From positions 1 to 34,939 of the forward strand of contig CAZZBK010000054.1 of NCBI GenBank assembly GCA_964652155.1: a stretch of 34,939 nucleotides of DNA, given 5' to 3'. The notes beneath the pieces were generated by a model. That model had not been told where the DNA came from. It searched no databases and was given only the letters and a program-made list of their open reading frames with translations. Below, piece after piece: positions 22,832 through 31,120 of the stretch. The position numbers and the translations under genes are program-made. The number at the start of each line of letters is the position of its first letter. The stretch's first letter is position 1. This DNA comes from CAZZBK01 sp964652155 (lineage in GTDB: Bacteria > Planctomycetota > Planctomycetia > Pirellulales > PNKZ01).

Positions 22832-24955
22832 CTACCGACTTGTTACCAATGACGCTTCCGCAGAGACCGCCAGGTTGCCCAGCAAGTCTCGACTCATCAC
22901 CACGAACCGATAGTCGGCACTGCCCGGTGTCAGGCCCGTGATGGTGACCGCATGAGCAGTTGTAGCGTGTGTCTTGTCGGTCTCGATGTCAATGGGTGAA
23001 GGCGGAGCGAACTTCGCGTCTTTCCCGTCCTTGAGCGAAGCGCCATAACGGACTTGTGCATTTGCGGGCTTGTCGGTGTTCCAGGTAATCGTCACATCGG
23101 CGCCGTTGCGTGTCACGCGAATGTCGGAAATCATCGGCGGTGTGTTATCTGGTTTGTAAGAGCTGTCGCGCGGGTTGTTGCTGGGGTCCGACAACGAAAC
23201 AACCGGCTTGGCCGACGAGCGGTAATGCACGTAGTCGAACGAAGCTTTGTAGTTCTGGCTGAACTGTTTGCCGTTCCAGAATCCATCCCGCGAGTCGTCG
23301 AACGAATGTTCGAATAGGAAGTCGCCCCGTTCGAGATACGTACTATCGCCAGTCAGATTCCAGTACCAGGCAAAGGCCGGTGTAACCAAATTATTGAGAT
23401 CGGAGAACATTGCCCCCAAGCGACCCGAGTAGTTGTAGCTGTCGGTGGTTAGGACTTGATAAGGCATTTTGCCGGTGGTTTTGTCGACGGCGTTGTCCCA
23501 GAGCCAGTCGAGCATTTTCTTGACGACGGGAGGAATGCGGTGATCCGGTCGGCCCTGTGCGGCCGTGTATTCGTACCAACCGATCAAGGCCTCCAGGGTA
23601 AGGCCATCGTAGAACGGCTGCTCAAAACTGCCGTGACGACAGATGATGTCCACATGGCTCATCAGGTAGTCCGCGAGAACTTTTGTCCGAAAGTCTTCTG
23701 GCGCGCCCAACTGTGCGGCCTTCACTTTGGCATTCAGGATATAAGCCGTTTCTCGTTGCAGGGCAGGGTTCGGCGACCCTTCGTCGGAACGCCGTGCGAG
23801 TGCCAACGCACCCTCTTTGATTCGTTCGTCCCCGTAGCGCCAGTAATACATGGCCAATCCGTGCGGAAAGACTTTCCAGCCGGAGATGCCAAGTGGGACG
23901 CGGTCGGCGTATTGCAGCGCGATGCTTTGCGACTTGGGAACCCAAGCCGGCTTGTCCTGCAGGGAGTCGCTCATCTGCAACATGACTCGGACGCCATCGT
24001 AATACCAAATGTGTCCTTCGTAGCCGAACCCCAACGTTTCGCCTTGTTTGCCAAACCGTTTGCCCCCGCGCAACATCAGCTCTTGCCAGGTTTTCAACTC
24101 CGGGATGGGCTTTACGGCTGTCACCGGCCGCCGCTCAATTGCACCGGGCGTAGGCAGCACATCAATCGAATGTCGAGCAACGTCTGTCACACCAGAACTC
24201 GTGAATCGCAGCGTGACTTGGTATCGCCCTGGCGGTGTGGCTGCATCAACGCGCAGCCGAATCTTGGCGCTGGTACCGGATCCCGACAATCCATAAAGCA
24301 GCGTGGGCTTATTCGTCTCTTTGTTGATGCGATATTCCTGTCGTTCGTCGAGGTTCTGCCGCTCCGTAATCAAGTGGGGCGTGATCGACTTCAGGGGCGG
24401 GTCGAACTCAACGTCTGTCAGATCGAGCGTCTTTCTTTCACCAGCGAGCGGCACAGGATAGACCGAGAGATACAGGTCCGATCCGGCGAAAACATGTGCC
24501 GAGCCAAGCAGGTCGATGCGGAAACGAGTCGGCCCCGAGGCTTCAAACGGCAGCGTCTCGAACGTGAGGGCGTTCGGCTTGGCGTCGCCGGCCGGATAGC
24601 GCCACGCGTTGCCGTCGGCATCGCCCGCCACCACGATGCACGCATGCTTCTTGCCGGGCAAAAGTTTCGTAATCGTCGCCGAGTGACGAGTCGTCAGCGG
24701 TCCTTTGGGTTCGGGGAAGCGTCGCGCGAACTGATTCTCGATGTCGAGCAACACGACCTGTGTCGTCGCGGGTCGTGTCGTGGTCCACGAAACCGTTGCT
24801 GACTCTTGGGTGACTTGTTCAAACCGAATAGAATCGGCCTCAATGCCGGGATCGGCGGCGAGTCCCGAGCGATCATCGAAAAGACACCCCACCAGCAACA
24901 TTGCCGCAAGCGGTTGAATGCGACTACGCAGACGATTCGGAGCTAGGGAACGCAT
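22832..24955 (-). CDS. Large secreted FN3 / alpha-toroid protein, polysaccharide-associated
   Basis: This protein has 707 residues from the ATG at 24955, which has a GGAAAG site six bases upstream; a GTG six codons earlier is possible. The N-terminus is basic, then hydrophobic, with a possible lipobox (MLLVGC near residue 24), so it may be a lipoprotein. Domains by eye: a fibronectin type III module ('FEQVTQESATVSWTTTRPATTQVVL', about 45-135); a beta-rich linker with 'VDAATPPGRYQVTLRFTSSG' near 265-285; a long helical region with Trp/Tyr-rich repeats ('YEGHIWYYDGVRVMLQMSD', 'YDGLTLEALIGWYEYTAAQG', 'FAWYWNLTGDSTYLERGDFLFE') that looks like an alpha/alpha toroid; and a C-terminal FN3 module ('PMISDIRVTRNGADVTITWNTD'). 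Toroids of this kind occur in polysaccharide lyases and GH families. No catalytic residues could be identified. Confidence 0.75.
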   Translation of the reverse strand: MRSLAPNRLRSRIQPLAAMLLVGCLFDDRSGLAADPGIEADSIRFEQVTQESATVSWTTTRPATTQVVLLDIENQFARRFPEPKGPLTTRHSATITKLLPGKKHACIVVAGDADGNAWRYPAGDAKPNALTFETLPFEASGPTRFRIDLLGSAHVFAGSDLYLSVYPVPLAGERKTLDLTDVEFDPPLKSITPHLITERQNLDERQEYRINKETNKPTLLYGLSGSGTSAKIRLRVDAATPPGRYQVTLRFTSSGVTDVARHSIDVLPTPGAIERRPVTAVKPIPELKTWQELMLRGGKRFGKQGETLGFGYEGHIWYYDGVRVMLQMSDSLQDKPAWVPKSQSIALQYADRVPLGISGWKVFPHGLAMYYWRYGDERIKEGALALARRSDEGSPNPALQRETAYILNAKVKAAQLGAPEDFRTKVLADYLMSHVDIICRHGSFEQPFYDGLTLEALIGWYEYTAAQGRPDHRIPPVVKKMLDWLWDNAVDKTTGKMPYQVLTTDSYNYSGRLGAMFSDLNNLVTPAFAWYWNLTGDSTYLERGDFLFEHSFDDSRDGFWNGKQFSQNYKASFDYVHYRSSAKPVVSLSDPSNNPRDSSYKPDNTPPMISDIRVTRNGADVTITWNTDKPANAQVRYGASLKDGKDAKFAPPSPIDIETDKTHATTAHAVTITGLTPGSADYRFVVMSRDLLGNLAVSAEASLVTSR

Positions 24956-25151
24956 GTTGGTCTTTCCAGGCACCCAAGGAAAACGTCATTCGACTTCGGC
25001 CCATGATACTCGATAGACAGGTTCAATAGTACGATAGCGTACAAGCGAGTTCAGTCTGGACACTTTCAACCTCGCCGCGACTCGCCGATGGGCAACTCTT
25101 ACTCGTGCAGTTCACACCGCCGGTTGCAACGCCTCGAAACGGAGACGCCTG

Positions 25152-26450
25152 ATGTCTGACCTATCGAATGTAAATCGACGAGTGTTTATTGAGGATTTGG
25201 CAACATCCTCTGCCGCTGGACTCCTGGCGCTCGCCATGTCGCCCGAGATGATCGCAGCCGCCGGAGACGACCCCGCGACACCCCGCAATGCGGCCAACTC
25301 AATTCGCCTGAATATGGTTGGTCCCTATGGGTCGTGGCTTGCCGACAAGGTATTGGGCGATCAGCCCGCGGCAATGTCGCTCCGAACAGGACGCTGGGCC
25401 AACGTCCACGAGTGGCGAGCGGCGGCTCGAAAACGGGTCTGGGAGTGCATCGCTCCGGTCCATCAGGTGGGCTTGCCTGAAGTGCGAGTCGAGTCGCAAC
25501 ACGAGTTCGACGGCCTGCATATAGAACGCCTTACATGGCAGTTGCCCTATGGCCCGCGTACCGAGGCTGTGATACTTAAGCCTGCTGGGGCAAAAGGACG
25601 GCTGCCGGCGATCCTGGGCTTACACGATCACGGCGGCAACAAGTTTCTGGGTTGGCGCAAAATTGTTCGTGCCGACAACACACCTTGGGAGGTGCAACTC
25701 AACCACCAGCAACGAAGCTACGAAGGAGTGGCGTGGGCCAACGAGATTGCCAAGCGTGGCTACGTCGTGCTGGTACACGATACGTTTCCGTTTGGCAGTC
25801 GGCGAGTGCGCGTTGCCGAGGTCTCGCCGTCGGTACGGGGACAAGGAATCGATCCAGAACCGGACGACTTGGACGGGATTCAAAGGTACAATCGGTTTGC
25901 CGAAGCCCATGAACACATCCTGGAGAAGAGCCTAATCTGTGCGGGGACGACGTGGCCCGGCGTGTATGTCGGTGAAGATCAACGGGCACTCGACGTTCTG
26001 TGTGCGCGTGCGGATGTCGATGCAAAACGAGTGGGTTGCGCGGGGTTGTCGGGTGGCGGCATGCGCACCGTGTATCTTGGTGGTTTAGACGATCGCATCC
26101 GGTGTGCGATCGCTGTCGGCTTTATGACAACTTGGCGGGATTTTCTGCTCGACAAGTGTTTTACGCATACCTGGATGACCTATGCCCCGTTGCTGCCCAG
26201 GGATCTCGACTTTCCTGATATTCTCGCCTTACGCGCTCCGGCGGCCACGATGGTGCTCAACTGCAATGAAGACCCGCTCTTCACGCTCGACGAGATGAAA
26301 AGGGCCGATCAGATATTGAAGCAGACCTTTACAGGCACTGGGGCCGTCGAAAAGTATCGAGGCAACTTCTACCCCGGCGGCCACAAGTTCGACCGCTCGA
26401 TGCAGGCCGACGCTTTCGCTTGGTTCGAACAACACCTTTATCTTCGTTAG
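25152..26450 (+). CDS. Tat-exported alpha/beta hydrolase (acetyl xylan esterase-like)
   Basis: This 432-residue protein starts at an ATG with GGAG seven bases upstream. The twin-arginine leader NRRVFIEDLATSSAAGLLALAMS occupies residues 8-30. The hydrolase body shows the oxyanion strand 'LPAILGLHDHGGNKFLG' (151-167), nucleophile Ser300 in GCAGLSGGGMRTVYLGG, an acid-residue region 'VLNCNEDPLFTLDE', and the terminal His in 'YPGGHKFDRSMQ'. The layout matches planctomycete esterases related to acetyl xylan esterase/DLH. It is divergent from the FN3/toroid gene (196-bp gap) and convergent, with only 6 bp between them, with the sialidase gene. It probably deacylates the same glycans the neighbours attack. 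Confidence 0.87.
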   Translation: MSDLSNVNRRVFIEDLATSSAAGLLALAMSPEMIAAAGDDPATPRNAANSIRLNMVGPYGSWLADKVLGDQPAAMSLRTGRWANVHEWRAAARKRVWECIAPVHQVGLPEVRVESQHEFDGLHIERLTWQLPYGPRTEAVILKPAGAKGRLPAILGLHDHGGNKFLGWRKIVRADNTPWEVQLNHQQRSYEGVAWANEIAKRGYVVLVHDTFPFGSRRVRVAEVSPSVRGQGIDPEPDDLDGIQRYNRFAEAHEHILEKSLICAGTTWPGVYVGEDQRALDVLCARADVDAKRVGCAGLSGGGMRTVYLGGLDDRIRCAIAVGFMTTWRDFLLDKCFTHTWMTYAPLLPRDLDFPDILALRAPAATMVLNCNEDPLFTLDEMKRADQILKQTFTGTGAVEKYRGNFYPGGHKFDRSMQADAFAWFEQHLYLR

Positions 26451-26456
26451 GTGCTG

Positions 26457-27587
26457 TTACTTTCGCAACGCCTCAATCGACGCCAGCGGGACCCTGAGCA
26501 CTTCGCTTTGCATTTTCTTCTGCGAGAAGACGATGAGCAAATGCCCGTCACGCTCGATGGCGTGCGGATACTGAAACGTCGTCGCCTTGGCCGATGGGAT
26601 CATCAGTCGCGCCATCTTGGTGAACGTTAGCCCATCTTCGGATAGCGAGAGATACATCTCGCGCCGGGCCCACTTGGGATTGGCATTCGAGATTAAGATC
26701 CACGCGCCGCTCGCCAACCGCATCGGGTAGCATTTGCTCGAGGCGTTGGGAAAGTTCGTAATCTGCGGCCGGGTCCAGGTCCGGCCATCGTCGCTGGAAA
26801 AGGACTGATACAACCGGCTCGATCCGCCATTGTCTCGGAACAACGCATGCAGGCGACCGTTGGGCAACTGCCACCAAAATGGCTCGTCGGGCGAGAACTT
26901 GGGGATATCCAAGCGTTTTACCACCGGGAACGATTGCCAATCGTCGAGCGACTTCACGCCCCCGGCGAGCATATAGACGTTGAAGCGCGCGTCGCGGCGG
27001 GTCGTCATCCACTCACCGCTCGCTAGCTTCTGCGGCGCGTAGTTGTTGATGGCGTCCTCGAACAGCACCTGCTTGAACTTCCAGGCGTCGGCGGCCTTGT
27101 CCCAGACGTAGGCCTCGAGCTTCAACTCCTTGTTGACGCCGAATGCTCCCTTGTCGCGAAAGTGGGCGACCAGCGCCAGTAGCTCGCCGTCGCGCAACCA
27201 AAACCCACGGGCAATGTACGCATACGGAGCCGCTGGGGACGGCATCACCGGCTTGGCCGCGCTCCACTTCAGTCCGTCGTCGCTCGTCGCGTAACTGACG
27301 AACTGCGTCGGCACATCTTCGACGACCGGCCCATGACTGAACATGCACCAATACTTGCCGTCGTGATGGATCAAGTAATCGTGGAGTTGGAACTTGAGCT
27401 CGTCCGTCACCGGACAGACGACGGCATGTTCGCCCGTGAGCTTCGGCAGCGCCTCGAAGTCGATCGCCGCTGGATCGGTGAGCGTGCCGTTCAACTTGAG
27501 CACAATCGCCGGCTCGACCGGTTCCTCGGTCCTTGCGACCGCAACGAACGACAGTACCGACAATACCATGAAACAAAGCGATTTCAT
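26457..27587 (-). CDS. Secreted sialidase-like (BNR/Asp-box propeller) protein
   Basis: This is a 376-residue protein from the ATG at 27587, which begins directly with a signal peptide (MKSLCFMVLSVLSFVAVA); an upstream in-frame ATG at 27608 has no ribosome-binding site. It contains Asp-box-like repeats: 'SYATSDDGLKWSAAKPV', 'QSFSSDDGRTWTRPQI' and 'LSLSEDGLTFTKMARL', and ends with 'FQYPHAIERDGHLLIVFSQKK'. This is the exo-alpha-sialidase/BNR six-bladed propeller group common in planctomycetes; few members have known substrates and true sialidase activity is unproven. It begins 27 bp after the stop of the FAD oxidoreductase gene, so the two are likely cotranscribed. A decayed homologous C-terminus lies upstream of that oxidoreductase, at about 29239-29440. 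Confidence 0.85.
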   Translation of the reverse strand: MKSLCFMVLSVLSFVAVARTEEPVEPAIVLKLNGTLTDPAAIDFEALPKLTGEHAVVCPVTDELKFQLHDYLIHHDGKYWCMFSHGPVVEDVPTQFVSYATSDDGLKWSAAKPVMPSPAAPYAYIARGFWLRDGELLALVAHFRDKGAFGVNKELKLEAYVWDKAADAWKFKQVLFEDAINNYAPQKLASGEWMTTRRDARFNVYMLAGGVKSLDDWQSFPVVKRLDIPKFSPDEPFWWQLPNGRLHALFRDNGGSSRLYQSFSSDDGRTWTRPQITNFPNASSKCYPMRLASGAWILISNANPKWARREMYLSLSEDGLTFTKMARLMIPSAKATTFQYPHAIERDGHLLIVFSQKKMQSEVLRVPLASIEALRK

Positions 27588-27613
27588 CACGAGTAGATCC
27601 TTGTGCATGCGAA

Positions 27614-29242
27614 TTACTTCAGCGGGTGTTTCAAAACCTGCCCTTGCGAGAGCAGGATGCGTTGGAGTTTGGCAACGGCGACTTTTCGTGGCACGACCTG
27701 CTGCTCGATCGCCAAATGGGCCGCAACCCCAGCCGCTTGGCCGAGCGCCATCCAGGTCGGCTCCATTCTAATCGACGAGAAGCCGACGTGCGTGGTCGAT
27801 GCGGCGACCGGGACGATCACGCCTTCGAGCCGTTTGGGAAGCATAATTCGGTACGGTATCTCGTAGGGGCGCGTGATGTAGTCCAGCATCCCCAGATAGC
27901 CTTCCAACGTCCGCACGTCCCCCGGCTGACGCTTGCGCGCCGGAAAGCTATCGATCGGAAACTCGCCAATGGCAATCGAGTCGGGCCGATCGTACACACT
28001 GCGGTCGGTGCCGTTCTGCGTGATGTCGTGCTCGGTGAGCGTGTACTCGCCGACGAGCCGCCGCCCTTCGCGGACGTAAAGCTGAAAAGGAAAGTGCCCC
28101 GTGTCGGTGAACTCGTCCAACGGCAGATTCAAGCCGTTCGCCAACTGGCGATCTTTTTCCGACACCTCGCGATCGTTCTGAATGAACCAGAGCAGGCCGA
28201 GCGTCAGGTTCCGATGCCGCTCGCAGATGCGCTGCCGCGCGGCATCGTCCGCTTCCAAGTAGCCGCGGTTCTCTTCGGGGAAGGGAAAGTTCAGGGCTCG
28301 CGGGTTGATGTTCACGTCGGTCTTGCGGTTGGGAAGGTCGGTGACCGAGAAGACCCGGACCATCGTGTCGAAATGGGCCGGGTTGTAGCCGCGCCCCGGC
28401 TTGAACACTTTGGGCCCGCTGAACCGGCCCGATTTCAAATCATCGAAGTAGCCAACGTAGACGTTGCGGTCGTAGCCAGGGGGCGCAGACCTGAGTCGAT
28501 AAGAGTTCGCCGGATCGGTCGTCAGGCACAGGCGATACGTGTACGCAGGCAGGCGATCGTCGGCCTCGCCCGTGCTGCCAGGCAGAAACTCGTGCGTCTG
28601 GTAATCGAAGTAAACGACGCCGGCGTGCGGCTCGTTGAACTCGGCGCGCGATTCGCGACCGACGCGGAACTCAGCCCCGGCCTGGGCGTAGAGATCCCCT
28701 TCATAGGTGCCATCGATGAAGACCGTGGCCGACAACGTTTGAGCCGCGCCGTTGCGGCGATCGACCACTTCAATGGAACGCAGGCGGTTCTCCTCAACGG
28801 TCGCGGACTGCAGGCGGTGTCCTTTGATGACCGTGAGCGTTGGCTGCTCGCCGACCATGGCCAGGAAGATCGCCTCGATCACCGACGGCTCGGCATAGTA
28901 ACCGTCCTGGCAGCGTCGAACCTGCTCGCTCTCGGCCCCATACCGCTTCACATAATAGGCCAGCACGCGGGCCACAAAATCCTTGAACAACCCGCCGATC
29001 ATGGCTCGATTTTCGATATCGCACTTGCCGAGACCGCTGGCTGCCATGCCGCCGATGTGCTCGTGATACTCGACGAGCGCCACGCTGCGCCCCAGCCGAG
29101 CCGCGGAGACAGCCGACGCAATCCCTCCAGGCGTGCCGCCGTACACAACGACGTCGAACCGCTTTTCCACGGCAAGCAAATAACCGCCGTTGAACCACAG
29201 GAGGATGCCCAGGGCGAGCAGCAATTCGCGAAACGGCTTCAT
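27614..29242 (-). CDS. Exported FAD-dependent oxidoreductase (FAD_oxidored family)
   Basis: This is a 542-residue flavoprotein of the PF12831 type. The ATG at 29242 gives a signal peptide (MKPFRELLLALGILLWFNGG) and is preceded by GAGAGAAA; the frame extends 24 codons further but without a leader. The dinucleotide site is 'FDVVVYGGTPGGIASAVSAARLG' (29-51), followed by 'VALVEYHEHIGGMAASGLGKCD'. 'FIDGTYEGDLYAQAGAEFRVGRESRAEFNE' and the C-terminal 'GFSSIRMEPTWMALGQAAGVAAHLA' are family signatures. The substrate is unknown; in planctomycetes these genes accompany glycan-degrading genes, which suggests oxidation of sugars or sugar derivatives. Its start codon overlaps the stop of the upstream sialidase remnant (ATGA), a relic of an older operon. 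It is followed by an intact sialidase-like gene. Confidence 0.88.
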   Translation of the reverse strand: MKPFRELLLALGILLWFNGGYLLAVEKRFDVVVYGGTPGGIASAVSAARLGRSVALVEYHEHIGGMAASGLGKCDIENRAMIGGLFKDFVARVLAYYVKRYGAESEQVRRCQDGYYAEPSVIEAIFLAMVGEQPTLTVIKGHRLQSATVEENRLRSIEVVDRRNGAAQTLSATVFIDGTYEGDLYAQAGAEFRVGRESRAEFNEPHAGVVYFDYQTHEFLPGSTGEADDRLPAYTYRLCLTTDPANSYRLRSAPPGYDRNVYVGYFDDLKSGRFSGPKVFKPGRGYNPAHFDTMVRVFSVTDLPNRKTDVNINPRALNFPFPEENRGYLEADDAARQRICERHRNLTLGLLWFIQNDREVSEKDRQLANGLNLPLDEFTDTGHFPFQLYVREGRRLVGEYTLTEHDITQNGTDRSVYDRPDSIAIGEFPIDSFPARKRQPGDVRTLEGYLGMLDYITRPYEIPYRIMLPKRLEGVIVPVAASTTHVGFSSIRMEPTWMALGQAAGVAAHLAIEQQVVPRKVAVAKLQRILLSQGQVLKHPLK

Positions 29243-29440
29243 CGTGATCGGTTTCTCTCGAACGTCATTTTGATCGGATCCAACTCGGCGAGTCGTGTAT
29301 CGAGCCGTTCGCACGCCTGCTTGCTGCCGACAATAGCGATGGCACGCTGGCCGTCGTGCTCGATAACGTGAGGGTAATCGATCTAACGGCCGCCGACCAG
29401 GAAATCCATTTTCTGGAACACAATCCTGGTCATGACCTTA
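29239..29440 (-). pseudogene. C-terminal remnant of a sialidase-like (BNR) gene
   Basis: Read on the minus strand, this gives IVFQKMDFLVGGR, a TAG stop (29383-29385), then IDYPHVIEHDGQRAIAIVGSKQ and a short tail ending at a TGA that overlaps the ATG of the FAD gene. It aligns with 'FTKMARLM...YPHAIERDGHLLIVFSQKK' of the intact sialidase at 26457-27587. The upstream three quarters of the gene are missing and tyrosine-recombinase remains on the other strand lie directly beside the break. The right boundary is approximate. This looks like a gene truncated by an integration or deletion event and then hit by a nonsense mutation. Confidence 0.65.
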
Positions 29441-29466
29441 CGGGCGAAGAACCACCCAGGCCCCAA

Positions 29467-29650
29467 GTTCTGGCCCGGCTGGCTCGCCACGCGAGCGTAC
29501 AAACGACGATGAGCATTTACGTCACGCAGGAGCGCCGAAGCTATCGCCGATGTAGCCTTTGCCGCTTGGGAACGGCAAAACGAGCCCGAGGTAACAAGCC
29601 CTAGTTTTGACCAACGGCACCAAGCGGCCGATTTGTATGAAAACGCCTGA
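29467..29650 (+). pseudogene. C-terminal remnant of a tyrosine recombinase/phage integrase
   Basis: The plus strand encodes VLARLARHASVQTTMSIYVTQE, which matches the end of tyrosine recombinases: the 'L-R-HAS-x-x-TTM-x-YY' stretch with the conserved His and the (Y) nucleophile. Directly after GAG one extra base shifts the frame. The natural continuation then reads AEAIADVAFAAWERQ and goes on to a TGA at 29648-29650. The Tyr in 'SIYV' corresponds to the catalytic tyrosine. The N-terminal domain and the first catalytic Arg box are missing. The remnant ends about 20 bp from the tRNA-Arg fragment, where an integrase is expected in a tRNA-targeted element. Confidence 0.7.
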
Positions 29651-29670
29651 AAACAAGGGTTTTTATGAAG

Positions 29671-29714
29671 TACGCCCGGAGGGACTCGAACCCCCAACCC
29701 TCGGTTCCGAAGAC
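29671..29714 (-). tRNA. 3' half of tRNA-Arg(UCG), integration-site remnant (attL/attR)
   Basis: On the minus strand the order is: anticodon loop CTTCGGA (anticodon UCG), 3' anticodon stem ACCGA, five-base variable loop GGGTT, T-stem GGGGG/CCCTC around loop TTCGAGT, acceptor strand CGGGCGT, discriminator A. No D-arm or matching 5' acceptor strand (ACGCCCG) occurs within the next several hundred bases, so this is not a functional tRNA. Identity to a tRNA that begins in the anticodon loop and runs to the 3' end is the classic footprint of a tyrosine-recombinase element integrated in a tRNA gene. By geometry, the element tied to this fragment would lie to its right. Confidence 0.7.
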
Positions 29715-29826
29715 GCCTCAATTCGCTTGCCGAGAAAAACTCAAATGCGTTGATTGCTCGGAGCTTACATCAACTAAACATTTTTGCAAGCCATTGCATT
29801 CGAGTGCATCAAAATGCAAGGAAAAG

Positions 29827-29863
29827 CGGTAGTTTCAAAACTTCCTCCGTAGTTTTCCGTAGT
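29827..29863 (+). repeat. Phased short direct repeats near the att remnant
   Basis: CGGTAGT (29827-29833), CCGTAGT (29847-29853) and CCGTAGT (29857-29863) are spaced 20 and 10 bp apart, on the same face of the helix, in an AT-richer stretch next to the tRNA fragment. They could be arm-type integrase or excisionase binding sites. The rest of 29715-30210 holds no convincing gene. Confidence 0.35.
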
Positions 29864-30210
29864 CGACTTATGACAGATTGATCCTAGCCAGATCGACCGG
29901 TCGTACTGCTTCGCGATTATCGCTAATCGCCGCCGGTCAAGTGAACACGTGCCGTCCCAGCTTCCTGAGTGCCCATTGCCGGCAAGATCAAGCCGCCCGA
30001 CAGCGTCATGTCTGAGTCGCCTCGTTGACCGGCAGTTGGGCGAGGACTTCAGCTTCCCGTTCGGCCCCGCGGGATTGAGCCATGGTGACCGAGAGCAGAT
30101 TCACGCCCGATTTGAGCGACCTATCGCTGTGCTACGGCCTGAGTCAAGCCCTGGGCTAACTAAACCTCGACAGCAAAACCCTCGCTGCTGAACCAAAACA
30201 CAGCCCAGCC

Positions 30211-30435
30211 TCAAGTCCCATTTTGGTTCACAGTGAATCGCTTGCCACCAACCTCGACGACATCCCCCAAGTTGAGTTTTCTTCGTCGCCGAGTCTCGAT
30301 CTCGCCATTCACTTTGACATCGCCACCCTGGATCATCAACTTGGCTTGTCCGCCAGATTCCGATAACGCATTCATTTTCAGAAAATGATCCAACCGTAGT
30401 GAATCGCCCGTTGACTCAGTCTCCTCACCGATCAT
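30211..30435 (-). CDS. Small S4-domain RNA-binding protein (YbcJ-like)
   Basis: This is a 74-residue protein that is almost entirely one S4 domain. 'LRLDHFLKMNALSESGGQAKLMIQGGDVKVNGEIETRRRRKLNLGDVVEVGGKRF' includes the 'G-x-V-x-VNG-x-x-x-x-R-x-x-K-L' core that binds structured RNA. This matches the YbcJ/S4-like single-domain family; the biological target is unknown. The ATG at 30435 has a GAGG site six bases upstream. It follows the DUF1080 gene by 55 bp on the same strand. Inverted arms AACCAAAA (30191-30198) and TTTTGGTT (30221-30228) span its stop codon and could weakly terminate the transcript. Confidence 0.85.
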   Translation of the reverse strand: MIGEETESTGDSLRLDHFLKMNALSESGGQAKLMIQGGDVKVNGEIETRRRRKLNLGDVVEVGGKRFTVNQNGT

Positions 30436-30490
30436 CGCAAGCCTCTCGAATGACCATCGGAATTATTTGGATCGTTGAAACTTCTGCCGC

Positions 30491-31120
30491 TCACTCTGGC
30501 AACAGCTTCACCCGAATGTTCCGATAGAACACCGTGCTATTCGGGTCATGGGCCTGGAGAGCGATCTGGCCGTGCGAGAGAACTCGCCCCTCTCGGCCTT
30601 TGGGTCGTTCAGGATTCTCGGGCTCTGTGTAATCCACGGTCGTCTGGCCGTTGACTTTCAAGACGATCCGTTTGCCTGACACGAGGATGTGGTACTCGAA
30701 CCACTCGTCGTCCTTCACCGGCGAAGTGTCCATTATGTCTTTGATAACGAGCAGGCTGCCGGTTCGCCGTTTGTCGGTATGCGTGTTGTCAACCTGTGCC
30801 TCGTAGCCCTTTTTCAAGAACCCACTCTGTGGTTCGGTGTGGAAGAAGATGCCGCCGTTCGAGCCGAGCTTCGTCTTGACCTCGATTTTCAACTCAAAGT
30901 TTTTGAAGTCGTGGTTGCCGACCGGCCCGACGTAGAACAGATGCGTCATCGGGCCACCGCCTGCTACGATGGCACTGTCTTCGACCTTAAAGCACTCATC
31001 GTGGTCGGCAGCTTTCCAGCCGTCGAGCGTCTTGCCGTCGAAGATCGTCTGCCACTCGTCGGCCACCGTTGGCGAGATGAGAAAGAAGACTGCAATGAGG
31101 CCGGTCATCAATTTACTCAT
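30491..31120 (-). CDS. DUF1080 (3-keto-disaccharide hydrolase-like) secreted protein
   Basis: This is a 209-residue exported protein with signal peptide MSKLMTGLIAVFFLISPTVA. It shows the DUF1080/PF06439 landmarks: 'WQTIFDGKTLDGWKAADHD' at the mature N-terminus, 'FELKIEVKTKLGSNGGIFFHTEP' (the N-S/G-G-I-F strand), 'GYEAQVDNT', 'WFEYHILVSGKRIVLKVNGQTTVDYTEPENP' and 'GQIALQAHDPNSTVFYRNIRVK'. The fold is a concanavalin-like jelly roll; some members hydrolyse 3-keto-glycosides. Its ATG overlaps the stop of the upstream gene (ATGA), indicating translational coupling. Confidence 0.93.
   Translation of the reverse strand: MSKLMTGLIAVFFLISPTVADEWQTIFDGKTLDGWKAADHDECFKVEDSAIVAGGGPMTHLFYVGPVGNHDFKNFELKIEVKTKLGSNGGIFFHTEPQSGFLKKGYEAQVDNTHTDKRRTGSLLVIKDIMDTSPVKDDEWFEYHILVSGKRIVLKVNGQTTVDYTEPENPERPKGREGRVLSHGQIALQAHDPNSTVFYRNIRVKLLPE

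Noticed and set aside
23456..24802. Plus-strand open frame opposite the FN3/toroid protein
   Set aside because: The minus strand gives FN3 domains, a leader and a ribosome-binding site; the plus frame gives nothing recognisable.
25029..25042. GTACG-ATAG-CGTAC inverted repeat between the divergent toroid and esterase genes
   Set aside because: Arms of five bases are too short to call an operator without conservation data.
27626..29371. A 581-codon plus-strand open frame opposite the FAD oxidoreductase
   Set aside because: The opposite strand encodes a clear flavoprotein with signal peptide; the plus frame has no recognisable motifs and biased composition.
29383..29385. In-frame TAG in the sialidase remnant considered as recoding
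   Set aside because: The gene also lacks its 5' three quarters, so simple decay explains the stop.
29949..30191. Small plus-strand open frame of 80 codons in the island-edge gap
   Set aside because: No ribosome-binding site and no similarity that I recognise; Ser/Pro/Arg-rich as random high-GC frames are.
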